Source: an uncultured Prevotellaceae bacterium (lineage in GTDB: Bacteria > Bacteroidota > Bacteroidia > Bacteroidales > Muribaculaceae). From it: DNA of 64,000 nucleotides. How positions within the stretch are numbered: the stretch's first letter is position 1; each line of letters opens with the position of its first letter. Shown in pieces: positions 17,155-25,525 of the stretch. Below the pieces are notes generated by a model. It had not been told where the DNA came from, did no database searches, and worked only from the letters and a program-made list of their open reading frames with translations. A program made the position numbers and the translations under genes. The stretch is from the NCBI GenBank assembly GCA_947169265.1, contig CAMVPC010000005.1, forward strand, positions 50,575 through 114,574, written 5' to 3'.

Positions 17155-20100
17155 TTACTGTTGCATCAGTAAGTTGTAGAGCGTCGTCACATCGGCACCG
17201 CTCACCACGCCATCGCCATTCACATCGGCGTTGCCGGCCACAGCCTTGTTCTCCAGCAGATGGTTGTAGAGCGCCGTCACGTCGGCACCGCTCACCACGC
17301 CATCGCCATTGATGTCGCCCTTGACAGCGGAGTTCTTCTCGACCACGCCGAGGAGGCCTGCCATGGTGTAGTAGCCGCCATTGGTGAACGTGAAGTCGTC
17401 GCTCTGCTCGGTCTCTCCATTCGCGTTAGTGGTGTTGAACAGGATTTGTTCGGGCAGGAATTCAAACGAGCCGTTGTAAATCCACTGGTACACGTCGTTG
17501 CCGTTGGCAGCTTTACCCACTTTGGTCATCGCGGTGCCTGGCCACTCGCCGTTGAAGTTGTCGTAGATGGTCCATGCCCACACATTGACGGGGGTGGTCC
17601 ACATAGCGGGCGATTCAAAGTAAGCGAAAGTCTTACCCTCGACATAAGTAGCGCAATCGGGAATGATGCCGTCCTGGTTGTCGCCACCCTTGTTGACGTT
17701 ACCGGTCACATCGGTGGCCTTATTCTGGCTCGCGTCATACTCCAGATAAATGTCCTTCGTGATGCCGGTGATATCGGCCGTCTTGGTCTCATCTCCACCG
17801 CAGTTGAGCACCACATTCAACGGATACTTGTTGAAGGTCATGTAGTACCAAGTCTTGTTGTCGACAACCTTGGTTTGTGTGAGCGCCGAGCCGGGCCATG
17901 TGGCGGTCATCTCGGCAAACGCTGTACCTTCGCCAACCCATGCGTAGATGTGCGGATTCTCATCGTCGGTCTTGACATAGACAGTCACCTCGCCGTCTTG
18001 AATGTCGGTTTCGCCACCGCCCTGTCCAATGGTAGCGGTAACATCGGTACCCTCACCGGTTGCGGGATTATATACAATGTAAATATCCTTGGTGATATCG
18101 GTAAAGTCAGTGCTCTGCGTGGCACCTGCATTGTTGTTGATGACCACATTGACAGTAGCCTTGTTGAATTCGCGGTAATACCAGCTCTTACCGTCGACGG
18201 TCTTCGTGGCCGTGAGGACTTCGCCGGGCCAAGCGGCGGTAAGTTCGCCATCGGCATCCCAAGCGTAGATGTTGGTGGCCGGGTCGGTCGAGCTCACATA
18301 CACTGTCACCTTGCCTTCGGGGGTGTCACCCGAGTTGGTACCGTCAACTACCTTCGCGACACCTGTAGTGATGTCATACTCAATGAAAGTGTCTTGCGTC
18401 AACCCTTCGATATTCTCGCTTTGGGCAGCATCGAGGCCACTGTTGAGCACAAGGTTCACGCTCTCGGCGTTAAATTCCTTGTAATACCAGTTGACATTAT
18501 TCACCGTCTTGGAGGCGCTGAGCGCGTCACCGGGCCATTGCGCGGTGAGTTCGCGGAAGCCATCACCGCTACCGGTCCACGCATAGATATTCGCACCGGC
18601 CTGCGACTTGACGTACACCGTGATTTTCTTGTCGGGGTTGGGGGTCTCTCCCGAGTTGCCGTCGACGATAGTGGCATTACCTGTCGTGATGTCATACTCG
18701 AAGAAGGTGTCTTCGCTCAAGCCGTTGAAGTCACCGCTTTGTACCGCGTCAAGGCCGCTGTTGAGCACCACGTTGACGGGCTTCTTGTTGAAGGTGATAT
18801 AATACCAAGTCTTGCCGTTGACGGTCTTGGTTTGCGACAGTTCGGTGCCGGGCCATGCGGGCGTGAGTTCTTGATAGGTAGTTCCCTCGCCGGCCCAGGC
18901 GTAGACGTGAGCCTTGGTGTTGACATAGATGGTCACTTCGCCATCCTCCACCTCACCGCCGGTGCTCGACCCACTCTGCGTGACTGTAGCCTTGAGGCCG
19001 TCAACAGTGTAGTAACCGCCATTAGTAAAGGTAAAGTCATCGGTTTGCGTGCTACCATTGTTGCAATTGAACAACAAGGCAGTGGGGACAACGCTGCTCT
19101 CGGCGGTCCACAGGTAAACGTTGTTGCCGTTGTTGGTGCCCACCTTCGTCATGGTACCAGTACCGGGCCATGTGCTGCCGGTGAGGTTGACAGTGTTCGC
19201 GCCTTCACTGCTCCAAGCCCATACTTTCACGTCGCTTGCCCAACTTGAGGGAGCTTCGAAGTAAACAAAGGTCTTGCCCTCGACAAACGTAGCGCAGTCG
19301 GGGAGGTCGCTGCCGGTATTGCCGCTACCGCCAACGATAGTGGCGTTGCCTGTTGTGAGGTCATACTCGAAGAAGGTGTCTTCGCTCAAGCCGTTGAAGT
19401 CACCGCTTTGTACCGCGTCAAGGCCGCTGTTGAGCACCACGTTGACGGGCTTCTTGTTGAAGGTGATATAATACCAAGTCTTGCCGTTGACGGTCTTGGT
19501 TTGCGACAGTTCGGTGCCGGGCCATGCGGGCGTGAGTTCTTGATAGGTAGTTCCCTCGCCGGCCCAGGCGTAGACGTGAGCCTTGGTGTTGACATAGATG
19601 GTCACTTCGCCATCCTCCACCTCACCACCGGTACCGGTACCACTCACAGTGCCGATGAGGCCACTCTGGGTATAGTAACCGCCATTGGTGAAGGAGAAGT
19701 CACCGGTTTTGTCGGCGCCGTTGTTCCCATTGAAAAGTATTTGCGAGGGATTCACGCTGCTCTCGGCAGTCCACAGCCACACGTTGTTGCCGTTGTTCTC
19801 GCCCACCTTGGTCATAGTGCCCGTGCCGGGCCACTCGGTGCCGGTGAGGTTGACGGTGTTTTCGCCTTCACCGCTCCATGCCCAAGCCTTGACGTCAGTC
19901 CAGCTGCTGGGGGCCTCAAAGTAAGCAAAAGTTTTTCCGTCAACAGGCTTTGCGATATCGGGAACAGTAGTCGTGGTGGTGCCGCCGGTGTCGGGAATGC
20001 CACCGAGTTCGCTATTGACATAGAAAGCGTAGTTTTGGTTGGTAGAGTTACCCACCGACACGGGAGTCCAGCCCGCGTCGTTGAGGCCGGGGACATAGCC

Positions 20101-21288
20101 GCTCACCACCATCACGCGCCCCTTAGTACCTTGCACGACGGTAACATAACCACCGTCCTGTTCGCCTTGTTGCACGATTTTACTGGTGTTAGTGATACCT
20201 GCGGCCTTGCGCGCGAGAATCATCTTGCCGATTTCCTCTTTGTATTTCTTCCAATGAGGCAGGAAGATACAGGGAGTTCCCGGCATAGCCAAAATAAAGG
20301 CATTGGCGGCCAGCTCATTGCTGGTGTTGCCCAGGTTGCTGCTGTTGTCGGCTTGACCGGTGTCGTGGTTATCGATAAAGGTCACAGCCCACTGACTCAT
20401 GTTAGGATCTCCGGCGATACCCTTATCGCTGAGCGCGCTCCAATTGCCGTGGCCGTAAGCCTCGTTGAGGCGATACTTGAGAGGATAGTCAAAGGCCGCG
20501 CAGGTCTTGCCGGTGCCGTTAATCCAGTTGACCACCTTGCCGTAGTCGCCGTCCCAATACTCGCCCACATTGAATTGCTGGGCGGCATGACGCACGTAGC
20601 TGGCGGCATAGCTGGCCGAATAGCCCTTGGACATATCAAGGCGGAAACCGCCGTAACCCAGTTCGTTGGCCAGGAATTTGACATAGGTTTTGATGTTGTT
20701 TTGCACCGTGGCATTGGTGTGGTCCAGGTCGCGGCTGCCATCGAAGTCATCGCCCGTGTCGGCGGCGCCGGTGGTTTTATAGCCGTTGCGGTTACACTCG
20801 TCGGTCGAACAAATCTCGGCACGCGTCGAGTTGTTCCACGACAGGACGTAAGTGCCGTAGGTCTCATTAGGGAAGTCGCACCATGAAGTGCGGCCACTCT
20901 TGTGATTCACCACCAGGTCGGCCATGATGGTCACACCCTTGCTCTTGAAGGTGGAGATCATCGTTTTGAGCTCGGCTTGAGTACCGAATACCGTGTTGTG
21001 CTGCAACCAATAGACGGGCGAATAGCCCATTTGCTTAGATGAGGCCCCGCCGCCCGGCGTGCCCGAGTTGGGCACCCAGATGATGTCGAAATACTGCGAC
21101 AACTCATCGGCTTGCGAGGTCAAATTTGACCATTTGGTGTCGTTGTAGGAATCCCAATAAAATCCCTGCAACATGACTCCACCGTAACCTGCCGGCCACC
21201 CTTGCGCACGCGACAGGAATGGCACGACAACTGCCAGCGCGGCTAATAGAAGCCGCACTGCTGAGAAACGAGTCTTGTTCTTGTTCAT
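17155..21288 (-). CDS. Secreted GH13 alpha-amylase with multiple starch-binding-like modules and dockerin-like tail
   Basis: The start is taken at the ATG at 21288, which gives a good signal peptide (MNKNKTRFSAVRLLLAALAV, cleaved after FLSRA); the frame continues upstream only through AT-rich leader. Length is 1377 residues. Residues 28-420 form a GH13 catalytic domain close to the plant-like group (GVMLQGFYWDS). Catalytic residues: D near 219 in GFRLDMSKG, E near 242 in VGEYWDG and D near 307 in FIDNHDTG; region I is MADLVVNH. Eight beta-rich modules follow, of two types: three of the type KTFxYFEAPSSW...VWAWS and five of the type VTIYVNTKAHVYAWAGEG, both like CBM26 starch-binding modules. 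The C-terminus has two dockerin loops (DVNGDGVVSGAD). It is expected to hydrolyse starch outside the cell. No susC/susD pair lies nearby. Confidence 0.88.
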   Translation of the reverse strand: MNKNKTRFSAVRLLLAALAVVVPFLSRAQGWPAGYGGVMLQGFYWDSYNDTKWSNLTSQADELSQYFDIIWVPNSGTPGGGASSKQMGYSPVYWLQHNTVFGTQAELKTMISTFKSKGVTIMADLVVNHKSGRTSWCDFPNETYGTYVLSWNNSTRAEICSTDECNRNGYKTTGAADTGDDFDGSRDLDHTNATVQNNIKTYVKFLANELGYGGFRLDMSKGYSASYAASYVRHAAQQFNVGEYWDGDYGKVVNWINGTGKTCAAFDYPLKYRLNEAYGHGNWSALSDKGIAGDPNMSQWAVTFIDNHDTGQADNSSNLGNTSNELAANAFILAMPGTPCIFLPHWKKYKEEIGKMILARKAAGITNTSKIVQQGEQDGGYVTVVQGTKGRVMVVSGYVPGLNDAGWTPVSVGNSTNQNYAFYVNSELGGIPDTGGTTTTTVPDIAKPVDGKTFAYFEAPSSWTDVKAWAWSGEGENTVNLTGTEWPGTGTMTKVGENNGNNVWLWTAESSVNPSQILFNGNNGADKTGDFSFTNGGYYTQSGLIGTVSGTGTGGEVEDGEVTIYVNTKAHVYAWAGEGTTYQELTPAWPGTELSQTKTVNGKTWYYITFNKKPVNVVLNSGLDAVQSGDFNGLSEDTFFEYDLTTGNATIVGGSGNTGSDLPDCATFVEGKTFVYFEAPSSWASDVKVWAWSSEGANTVNLTGSTWPGTGTMTKVGTNNGNNVYLWTAESSVVPTALLFNCNNGSTQTDDFTFTNGGYYTVDGLKATVTQSGSSTGGEVEDGEVTIYVNTKAHVYAWAGEGTTYQELTPAWPGTELSQTKTVNGKTWYYITFNKKPVNVVLNSGLDAVQSGDFNGLSEDTFFEYDITTGNATIVDGNSGETPNPDKKITVYVKSQAGANIYAWTGSGDGFRELTAQWPGDALSASKTVNNVNWYYKEFNAESVNLVLNSGLDAAQSENIEGLTQDTFIEYDITTGVAKVVDGTNSGDTPEGKVTVYVSSTDPATNIYAWDADGELTAAWPGEVLTATKTVDGKSWYYREFNKATVNVVINNNAGATQSTDFTDITKDIYIVYNPATGEGTDVTATIGQGGGETDIQDGEVTVYVKTDDENPHIYAWVGEGTAFAEMTATWPGSALTQTKVVDNKTWYYMTFNKYPLNVVLNCGGDETKTADITGITKDIYLEYDASQNKATDVTGNVNKGGDNQDGIIPDCATYVEGKTFAYFESPAMWTTPVNVWAWTIYDNFNGEWPGTAMTKVGKAANGNDVYQWIYNGSFEFLPEQILFNTTNANGETEQSDDFTFTNGGYYTMAGLLGVVEKNSAVKGDINGDGVVSGADVTALYNHLLENKAVAGNADVNGDGVVSGADVTTLYNLLMQQ
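18691..19626 (-). repeat. Identical 267-bp duplication inside the amylase gene
   Basis: Positions 18691-18957 and 19360-19626 are identical base for base by eye (offset 669 bp). The repeat encodes one starch-binding-like module (the type with KAHVYAWAGEGTTYQEL). The other modules of the same type have diverged, so this is a recent duplication or a gene-conversion event. Confidence 0.85.
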
Positions 21289-21354
21289 AAAAATATAAAT
21301 AAGGTTTATTTGAAAATAAATGATAAATTTCCTTACAGAAGCCTTTGCTCGCAA

Positions 21355-21362
21355 CAAAATTA
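21355..21362 (-). promoter_or_regulatory. Amylase promoter -7 element (minus strand)
   Basis: TAATTTTG on the minus strand, about 67 bp before the chosen start at 21288, leaving a leader of about 60 nt. No clear -33. Confidence 0.45.
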
Positions 21363-21440
21363 ACACAAAACGAGCAATCGATTGAATGTTTTTATTTGTT
21401 ATTCTTCCTATAAAAAAGTAAATCGTTTGCACATGTCGCG

Positions 21441-21472
21441 TTTGGCGATTTGGCGTTTTTTAGCTATTTTTG
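21441..21472 (+). promoter_or_regulatory. ligA promoter
   Basis: TTTG at 21441-21444, 20 bp spacer, TATTTTTG at 21465-21472. It lies 26 bp before the ligA ATG and rules out the upstream ATG at 21382 as the start. Confidence 0.75.
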
Positions 21473-21498
21473 CGCTCAAAATCACATCAACCGTCACT

Positions 21499-23508
21499 AT
21501 GGACATTTTTGAACAACGCATTAAAGAACTGCGGGAACAAATCAACCGCCTCAACCACGAATATTACGTGCTCAACGCTCCCACCGTGAGCGACCGGCAA
21601 TTCGACGCCCTGTTGCGCGAGCTGCAAGACCTGGAACAGACCTATCCGCAGTATGACGATCCGCTGTCGCCCACTCACCGCGTGGGCAGTGACCTGAGCG
21701 AGGGCTTCAAGCAGGTTGAACATGAGCGACGCATGATGTCGCTCTCCAACAGCTATTCGATTGACGAGGTGCGCGATTTCCTTCGTCGTGCCCACGACGG
21801 GCTGGGCGGAGCACCCATGACCATAGTGGGCGAAATGAAATATGACGGCACATCCATATCCATAACCTACGAAAACGGCCGACTCGTGCGCGCCGTGACT
21901 CGTGGCGACGGTGTGCGCGGCGACGATGTCACCGCCAACGTGATTACCATCAAGAGCGTGCCGCTGCAACTGGCGCCGGGCAACTGGCCCAATCGTTTTG
22001 AGGTGCGCGGCGAGATTCTATTACCGTGGAGCAGTTTCGAGAAGCTCAACGCCGAACGCGCTTTCAACGAAGAACCCCTTTTCGCCAACCCGCGCAACGC
22101 GGCCGCCGGAACGCTCAAGTTGCTCAATAGCGCCGAGGTGTCGCGTCGCGGTCTCGATGCCTACTTCTATTTCCTGCTGTCGGACGACCTACCCCACTCC
22201 ACTCATTACGACAACATGCGTGACGTGGCTTCATGGGGATTCAAGACGGCGCACATGGAATTGCTCAGCGACATCGACAGCGTGGAGGACTTCGTCAAGC
22301 ATTGGGACAAAGAACGCAAGAACCTGCCTGTAGCCACAGACGGACTCGTGTTCAAGCTCAACGACACGCGGCAGTGGGAGACATTGGGCGCCACGGCCAA
22401 ATCGCCGCGATGGGCAATCGCTTACAAGTTCGCCCCCGAGCGCGAACTCACGCGCCTGCGTTCCATCTCCTTCGAGGTGGGCCGCACCGGCGTCATCACC
22501 CCGGTAGCCAATCTCGACCCCGTGCTGCTAAGTGGAACCACCGTCAAGCGCGCGTCGATGCACAACGAAGATTTTATCCGCACGATGGACATCCACGACG
22601 GCGACATGGTATATGTGGAGAAAGGTGGAGAAATAATCCCAAAAATCGTGGGCGTCGACAAGTCGCGACGACAAGTGGGCAGTAAGCCGGTTGACTTTGT
22701 CACCCATTGTCCCGTGTGCGGAACACCGCTGCGGCGTGTCGAAGGGGAAGCTGCTTGGGTGTGCCCCAATGCCGATGGATGTAAGCCGCAGGTAGTGGGA
22801 CGCGTTGAGCATTTCGTAGGCCGCAAAGCCATGAATATCGATGGCGTGGGGCACGAAGTGGCCATCGCCCTGCACGACCACTGCGGTGTAATCTCCCCTG
22901 CCGACCTCTATGACCTCACGGCCGAAAAACTGCAGGCCATGCCCTCGTTCAAGGAAAAATCCATCCAAAACCTGCTCAACGGCATCGCCGCCTCGCGCGT
23001 CGTTCCTTTCGAGCGTGTGCTCTTTGCCATCTCCATCCCCCAAGTGGGCGAAAACACCGCCAAGTTGCTCGCGCGAAACCTGCACGACATCGACAAACTC
23101 ATGGCCACCCCCGCCGAACAACTGAGCGCCATTCCCGAGATTGGACCAAAAATCGCACAAGAAATCATCACCTTCTTTGCAAGCGAGCAAAATCGCGACC
23201 AAGTGGAACGACTAAGAGCCGCCGGACTGCAAATGGCCTTGAGCCAAGAGCAAATGGCAGCACGCGGCACCGAACTCGAAGGAAAGAAAATTGTCATCAG
23301 CGGCGTCTTCACCCATCACAGCCGCGACGAATACAAAGAGCTCATCGAGCTTCACGGCGGAAAAAACGTGGGTAGCATCTCCAAGGCCACCTCATTCATC
23401 CTCGCCGGCGACAACATGGGCCCATCAAAACTCGAAAAAGCCCAAAAACTCAACATCCCCATCCTCAACGAGGACGCCTTCCTCGCCCTCCTCAACCCAC
23501 AAACTTAG
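21499..23508 (+). CDS. ligA: NAD-dependent DNA ligase LigA
   Basis: The protein is 669 residues from the ATG at 21499 (MDIFEQRIKELR), a normal LigA length. The adenylation motif KYDG (K114) sits in the nucleotidyltransferase domain, with RGDGVRGDDVT downstream. An OB fold, a four-cysteine zinc finger (CPVCG...CPNADGC near residues 410-435), helix-hairpin-helix repeats and a C-terminal BRCT domain (KKIVISGVF...GGKNVGSISKATSFILAG) follow in the standard order. It seals nicks in replication and repair using NAD+. It has its own promoter and is divergent from the amylase gene. Confidence 0.97.
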   Translation: MDIFEQRIKELREQINRLNHEYYVLNAPTVSDRQFDALLRELQDLEQTYPQYDDPLSPTHRVGSDLSEGFKQVEHERRMMSLSNSYSIDEVRDFLRRAHDGLGGAPMTIVGEMKYDGTSISITYENGRLVRAVTRGDGVRGDDVTANVITIKSVPLQLAPGNWPNRFEVRGEILLPWSSFEKLNAERAFNEEPLFANPRNAAAGTLKLLNSAEVSRRGLDAYFYFLLSDDLPHSTHYDNMRDVASWGFKTAHMELLSDIDSVEDFVKHWDKERKNLPVATDGLVFKLNDTRQWETLGATAKSPRWAIAYKFAPERELTRLRSISFEVGRTGVITPVANLDPVLLSGTTVKRASMHNEDFIRTMDIHDGDMVYVEKGGEIIPKIVGVDKSRRQVGSKPVDFVTHCPVCGTPLRRVEGEAAWVCPNADGCKPQVVGRVEHFVGRKAMNIDGVGHEVAIALHDHCGVISPADLYDLTAEKLQAMPSFKEKSIQNLLNGIAASRVVPFERVLFAISIPQVGENTAKLLARNLHDIDKLMATPAEQLSAIPEIGPKIAQEIITFFASEQNRDQVERLRAAGLQMALSQEQMAARGTELEGKKIVISGVFTHHSRDEYKELIELHGGKNVGSISKATSFILAGDNMGPSKLEKAQKLNIPILNEDAFLALLNPQT

Positions 23509-23559
23509 TCTCGCGGAATTGCAACGTTGCAGAAAAAACGTAACATCAAAAAACCATCG

Positions 23560-23567
23560 TATTTTTG
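23560..23567 (+). promoter_or_regulatory. Promoter -7 for the 41-residue membrane peptide
   Basis: TATTTTTG, 42 bp before the ATG at 23610. No clear -33 element. Confidence 0.5.
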
Positions 23568-23609
23568 TGGCATAACAATACTCAACTAATCATTAATTCA
23601 AGTTATGTT

Positions 23610-23735
23610 ATGAAAATTATCGAAATTATTTTTGGTGCGCTCATGGTTCTTTGTGAAATTGTCATACCTGTTGTCATGGGCATTGGCTTTATTCTTCTAA
23701 TCCTTGTAGGAATTATCGGTTGCATTATCAACTGA
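23610..23735 (+). CDS. Small hydrophobic membrane peptide, 41 residues
   Basis: ATG at 23610 to TGA at 23735. After MKIIEIIFGALMVLCEIVIP the rest is an almost unbroken hydrophobic stretch (VVMGIGFILLILVGIIGCII) ending in N. It could form one long or two short transmembrane helices. Support for a real gene: a TAnnTTTG promoter element just upstream, a following hairpin terminator at 23842, and no other gene in this 409-bp gap between ligA and gdhA. Function is unknown; small membrane regulators and type I toxin peptides look similar. Confidence 0.5.
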   Translation: MKIIEIIFGALMVLCEIVIPVVMGIGFILLILVGIIGCIIN

Positions 23736-23841
23736 ACGCGCTTTGCAAGTACTCCCTACTTCTTGTAGCTAATTATCTGCTCTGGTTAACGGAATAAAAT
23801 TGCGACGCGGTATGATATTTGAGCCGTGCGAGAAGTCAAGG

Positions 23842-23879
23842 AAACGGCCATGTCCTCAATAAAAAGGACATGGCCGTTT
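23842..23879. terminator. Bidirectional terminator between the small peptide gene and gdhA
   Basis: AAACGGCCATGTCCT (23842-23856) pairs perfectly with AGGACATGGCCGTTT (23865-23879), loop of 8. Convergent genes lie on both sides. Confidence 0.75.
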
Positions 23880-23917
23880 AGGATTTCAGGCCCATTGGAG
23901 GCCGGTGATGTTCGGGA

Positions 23918-25258
23918 TTACACGATGCCCTGGCCGAGCATAGCGCGGGCGACCTTCATGAAGCCGGCGATGTTGGCGCCCTTCATGTAGTTCATGTAAC
24001 CATCCTCCTCGCGACCGTAGAGCACGCATTGCTCGTGGATGTCGCGCATGATGGTGTGGAGGCGCTGGTCAACTTCTTCCTCGCTCCAGTAGATGTGCTG
24101 AGCGTTCTGGGTCATCTCGAGACCGCTGGTGGCGACACCACCTGCGTTGACAGCCTTACCGGGAGCGTAGATCATGCGCTGAGCAAGGAAGTGGTCGATA
24201 GCCTCGGCGGTGCAACCCATGTTCGATACCTCGGCGACATACTTCACGCCGTTGGCCGACAGTTTCTTGGCATCCTCGAGGTTCACCTCGTTTTGGGTAG
24301 CGCAAGGCAGTGCGATGTCAACCTTCTGCTCCCAGGGCTTGCGGCCGGCATAGAAGGTGGCGTTGGGGAACTTCTCGGCGTAAGGAGCAACCACGTCGTT
24401 GCCGCTGGCGCGAAGTTCGAGCATATAGTCGATTTTCTCCTTGGTGTTGATGCCGTCGGGATCGTACACATAACCGTCAGGACCGCTGATGGTCACGACC
24501 TTGCCGCCCAGTTGGGTAGCCTTGGTGACAGCACCCCAAGCCACGTTACCGAAGCCCGAGACAGCGATTGTCTTACCCTTGATGGTGTCGTTTTGATCCT
24601 TAAGAAGCTCTTCCACAAAGTAGAGGGCGCCAAAGCCGGTAGCCTCGGGGCGAATCTTCGAGCCGCCGAATTCGAGACCCTTGCCGGTCATCGTGCCGGT
24701 GCACTGGTGAGAGAGTTTCTTGAACATGCCGTACATGTAGCCAACCTCGCGGCCACCCACGCCGATGTCGCCGGCGGGCACATCCTGGTCGGGACCGATA
24801 TTGCGCCACAGCTCAAGCATGAAGGCCTGGCAGAAACGCATGATTTCGGCATCGCTCTTGCCGCGCGGGCTGAAGTCGCTACCGCCCTTGCCACCGCCCA
24901 TGGGGAGCGTGGTGAGCGCGTTTTTGAACATCTGCTCGAAACCGAGGAACTTGAGGATCGAGAGGTTCACGCTGGCGTGGAAACGGATACCGCCCTTGTA
25001 CGGGCCAATGGCGTTGTTGAACTGCACGCGGTAACCTTGGTTGACCTGCACCTCGCCGTTGTCGTCAATCCAAGTGACGCGGAACGTGTAGATGCGGTCG
25101 GGCTCCACCATGCGCTCGATGATTTTTGCCTCCTCAAATTCGGGATGCTTGTTGTACTCGTCCTGCACGCTGAGCAAGACTTCACGAACTGCTTGCAAGT
25201 ACTCCTTTTCGCCGGGGTGCTTGGCTTCAAGATTAGCTAAAATTTTTTCAACATTCAT
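23918..25258 (-). CDS. gdhA: Glutamate dehydrogenase (hexameric type)
   Basis: The 446 residues match the hexameric GDH family. The substrate-binding segment PMGGGKGGSDFSPRGKSD (near residues 120-138), the Q-A-F-M region and PAGDIGVGGREVGYMYG are intact. The Rossmann domain has VSGFGNVAWGAV for the nucleotide. It interconverts glutamate and 2-oxoglutarate plus ammonia, the main ammonia-assimilating step in gut Bacteroidales; which cofactor (NADPH or NADH) it prefers cannot be read from the sequence. The gene stands alone with its own promoter, and it can use or supply glutamate produced by the hut cluster elsewhere in the window. Confidence 0.96.
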   Translation of the reverse strand: MNVEKILANLEAKHPGEKEYLQAVREVLLSVQDEYNKHPEFEEAKIIERMVEPDRIYTFRVTWIDDNGEVQVNQGYRVQFNNAIGPYKGGIRFHASVNLSILKFLGFEQMFKNALTTLPMGGGKGGSDFSPRGKSDAEIMRFCQAFMLELWRNIGPDQDVPAGDIGVGGREVGYMYGMFKKLSHQCTGTMTGKGLEFGGSKIRPEATGFGALYFVEELLKDQNDTIKGKTIAVSGFGNVAWGAVTKATQLGGKVVTISGPDGYVYDPDGINTKEKIDYMLELRASGNDVVAPYAEKFPNATFYAGRKPWEQKVDIALPCATQNEVNLEDAKKLSANGVKYVAEVSNMGCTAEAIDHFLAQRMIYAPGKAVNAGGVATSGLEMTQNAQHIYWSEEEVDQRLHTIMRDIHEQCVLYGREEDGYMNYMKGANIAGFMKVARAMLGQGIV

Positions 25259-25313
25259 GATGTGAAATAGTTTTTAAAAAAGGTTGTTTTTAAGTTGTGA
25301 AGGTTAGTTTGCG

Positions 25314-25321
25314 CAAAAGTA
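25314..25321 (-). promoter_or_regulatory. gdhA: gdhA promoter -7 element (minus strand)
   Basis: TACTTTTG on the minus strand, about 56 bp before the gdhA start. A weak GTTG lies 21 bp further upstream. Confidence 0.55.
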
Positions 25322-25480
25322 CAGCATTTTTTTCATTCGCCACAACTTTTTTTGCTAAAATTTTTCAACACTTGCAAAATTTGTCAATTTTGAGCCCGGG
25401 CAAAGCGTCTTTTTCATGCTATGCGACTTCGTTTTTTTTCATGCTTGTCGTCGCTTAGTGAGACTTTCGTTTTTTTTTGC

Positions 25481-25488
25481 TAACTTTG
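25481..25488 (+). promoter_or_regulatory. holB: holB promoter -7 element
   Basis: TAACTTTG, 38 bp before the holB ATG. The rest of the 267-bp divergent gap with gdhA holds only AT-rich sequence and a twice-repeated TTTTTCATGCT. Confidence 0.55.
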
Positions 25489-25525
25489 CAAATCGAATCA
25501 CGATTCTTACGAAAACGAAAATGCG

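Noticed and set aside
17260..19248. Long open frames opposite real genes (also 19408-20886, 4649-5803, 45537-47270, 61473-63401, 24029-25240, 34775-35893, 35894-36826)
   Set aside because: They mirror strongly supported genes on the other strand, show no family motifs, and arise from the GC-biased third codon positions of those genes.
21289..21432. N-terminal extension of the amylase frame
   Set aside because: It would precede the signal peptide and covers AT-rich leader with a promoter element at 21355-21362.
21382..21498. Upstream start for ligA
   Set aside because: The clear promoter at 21441-21472 lies inside this extension, and LigA homology starts at the ATG at 21499.
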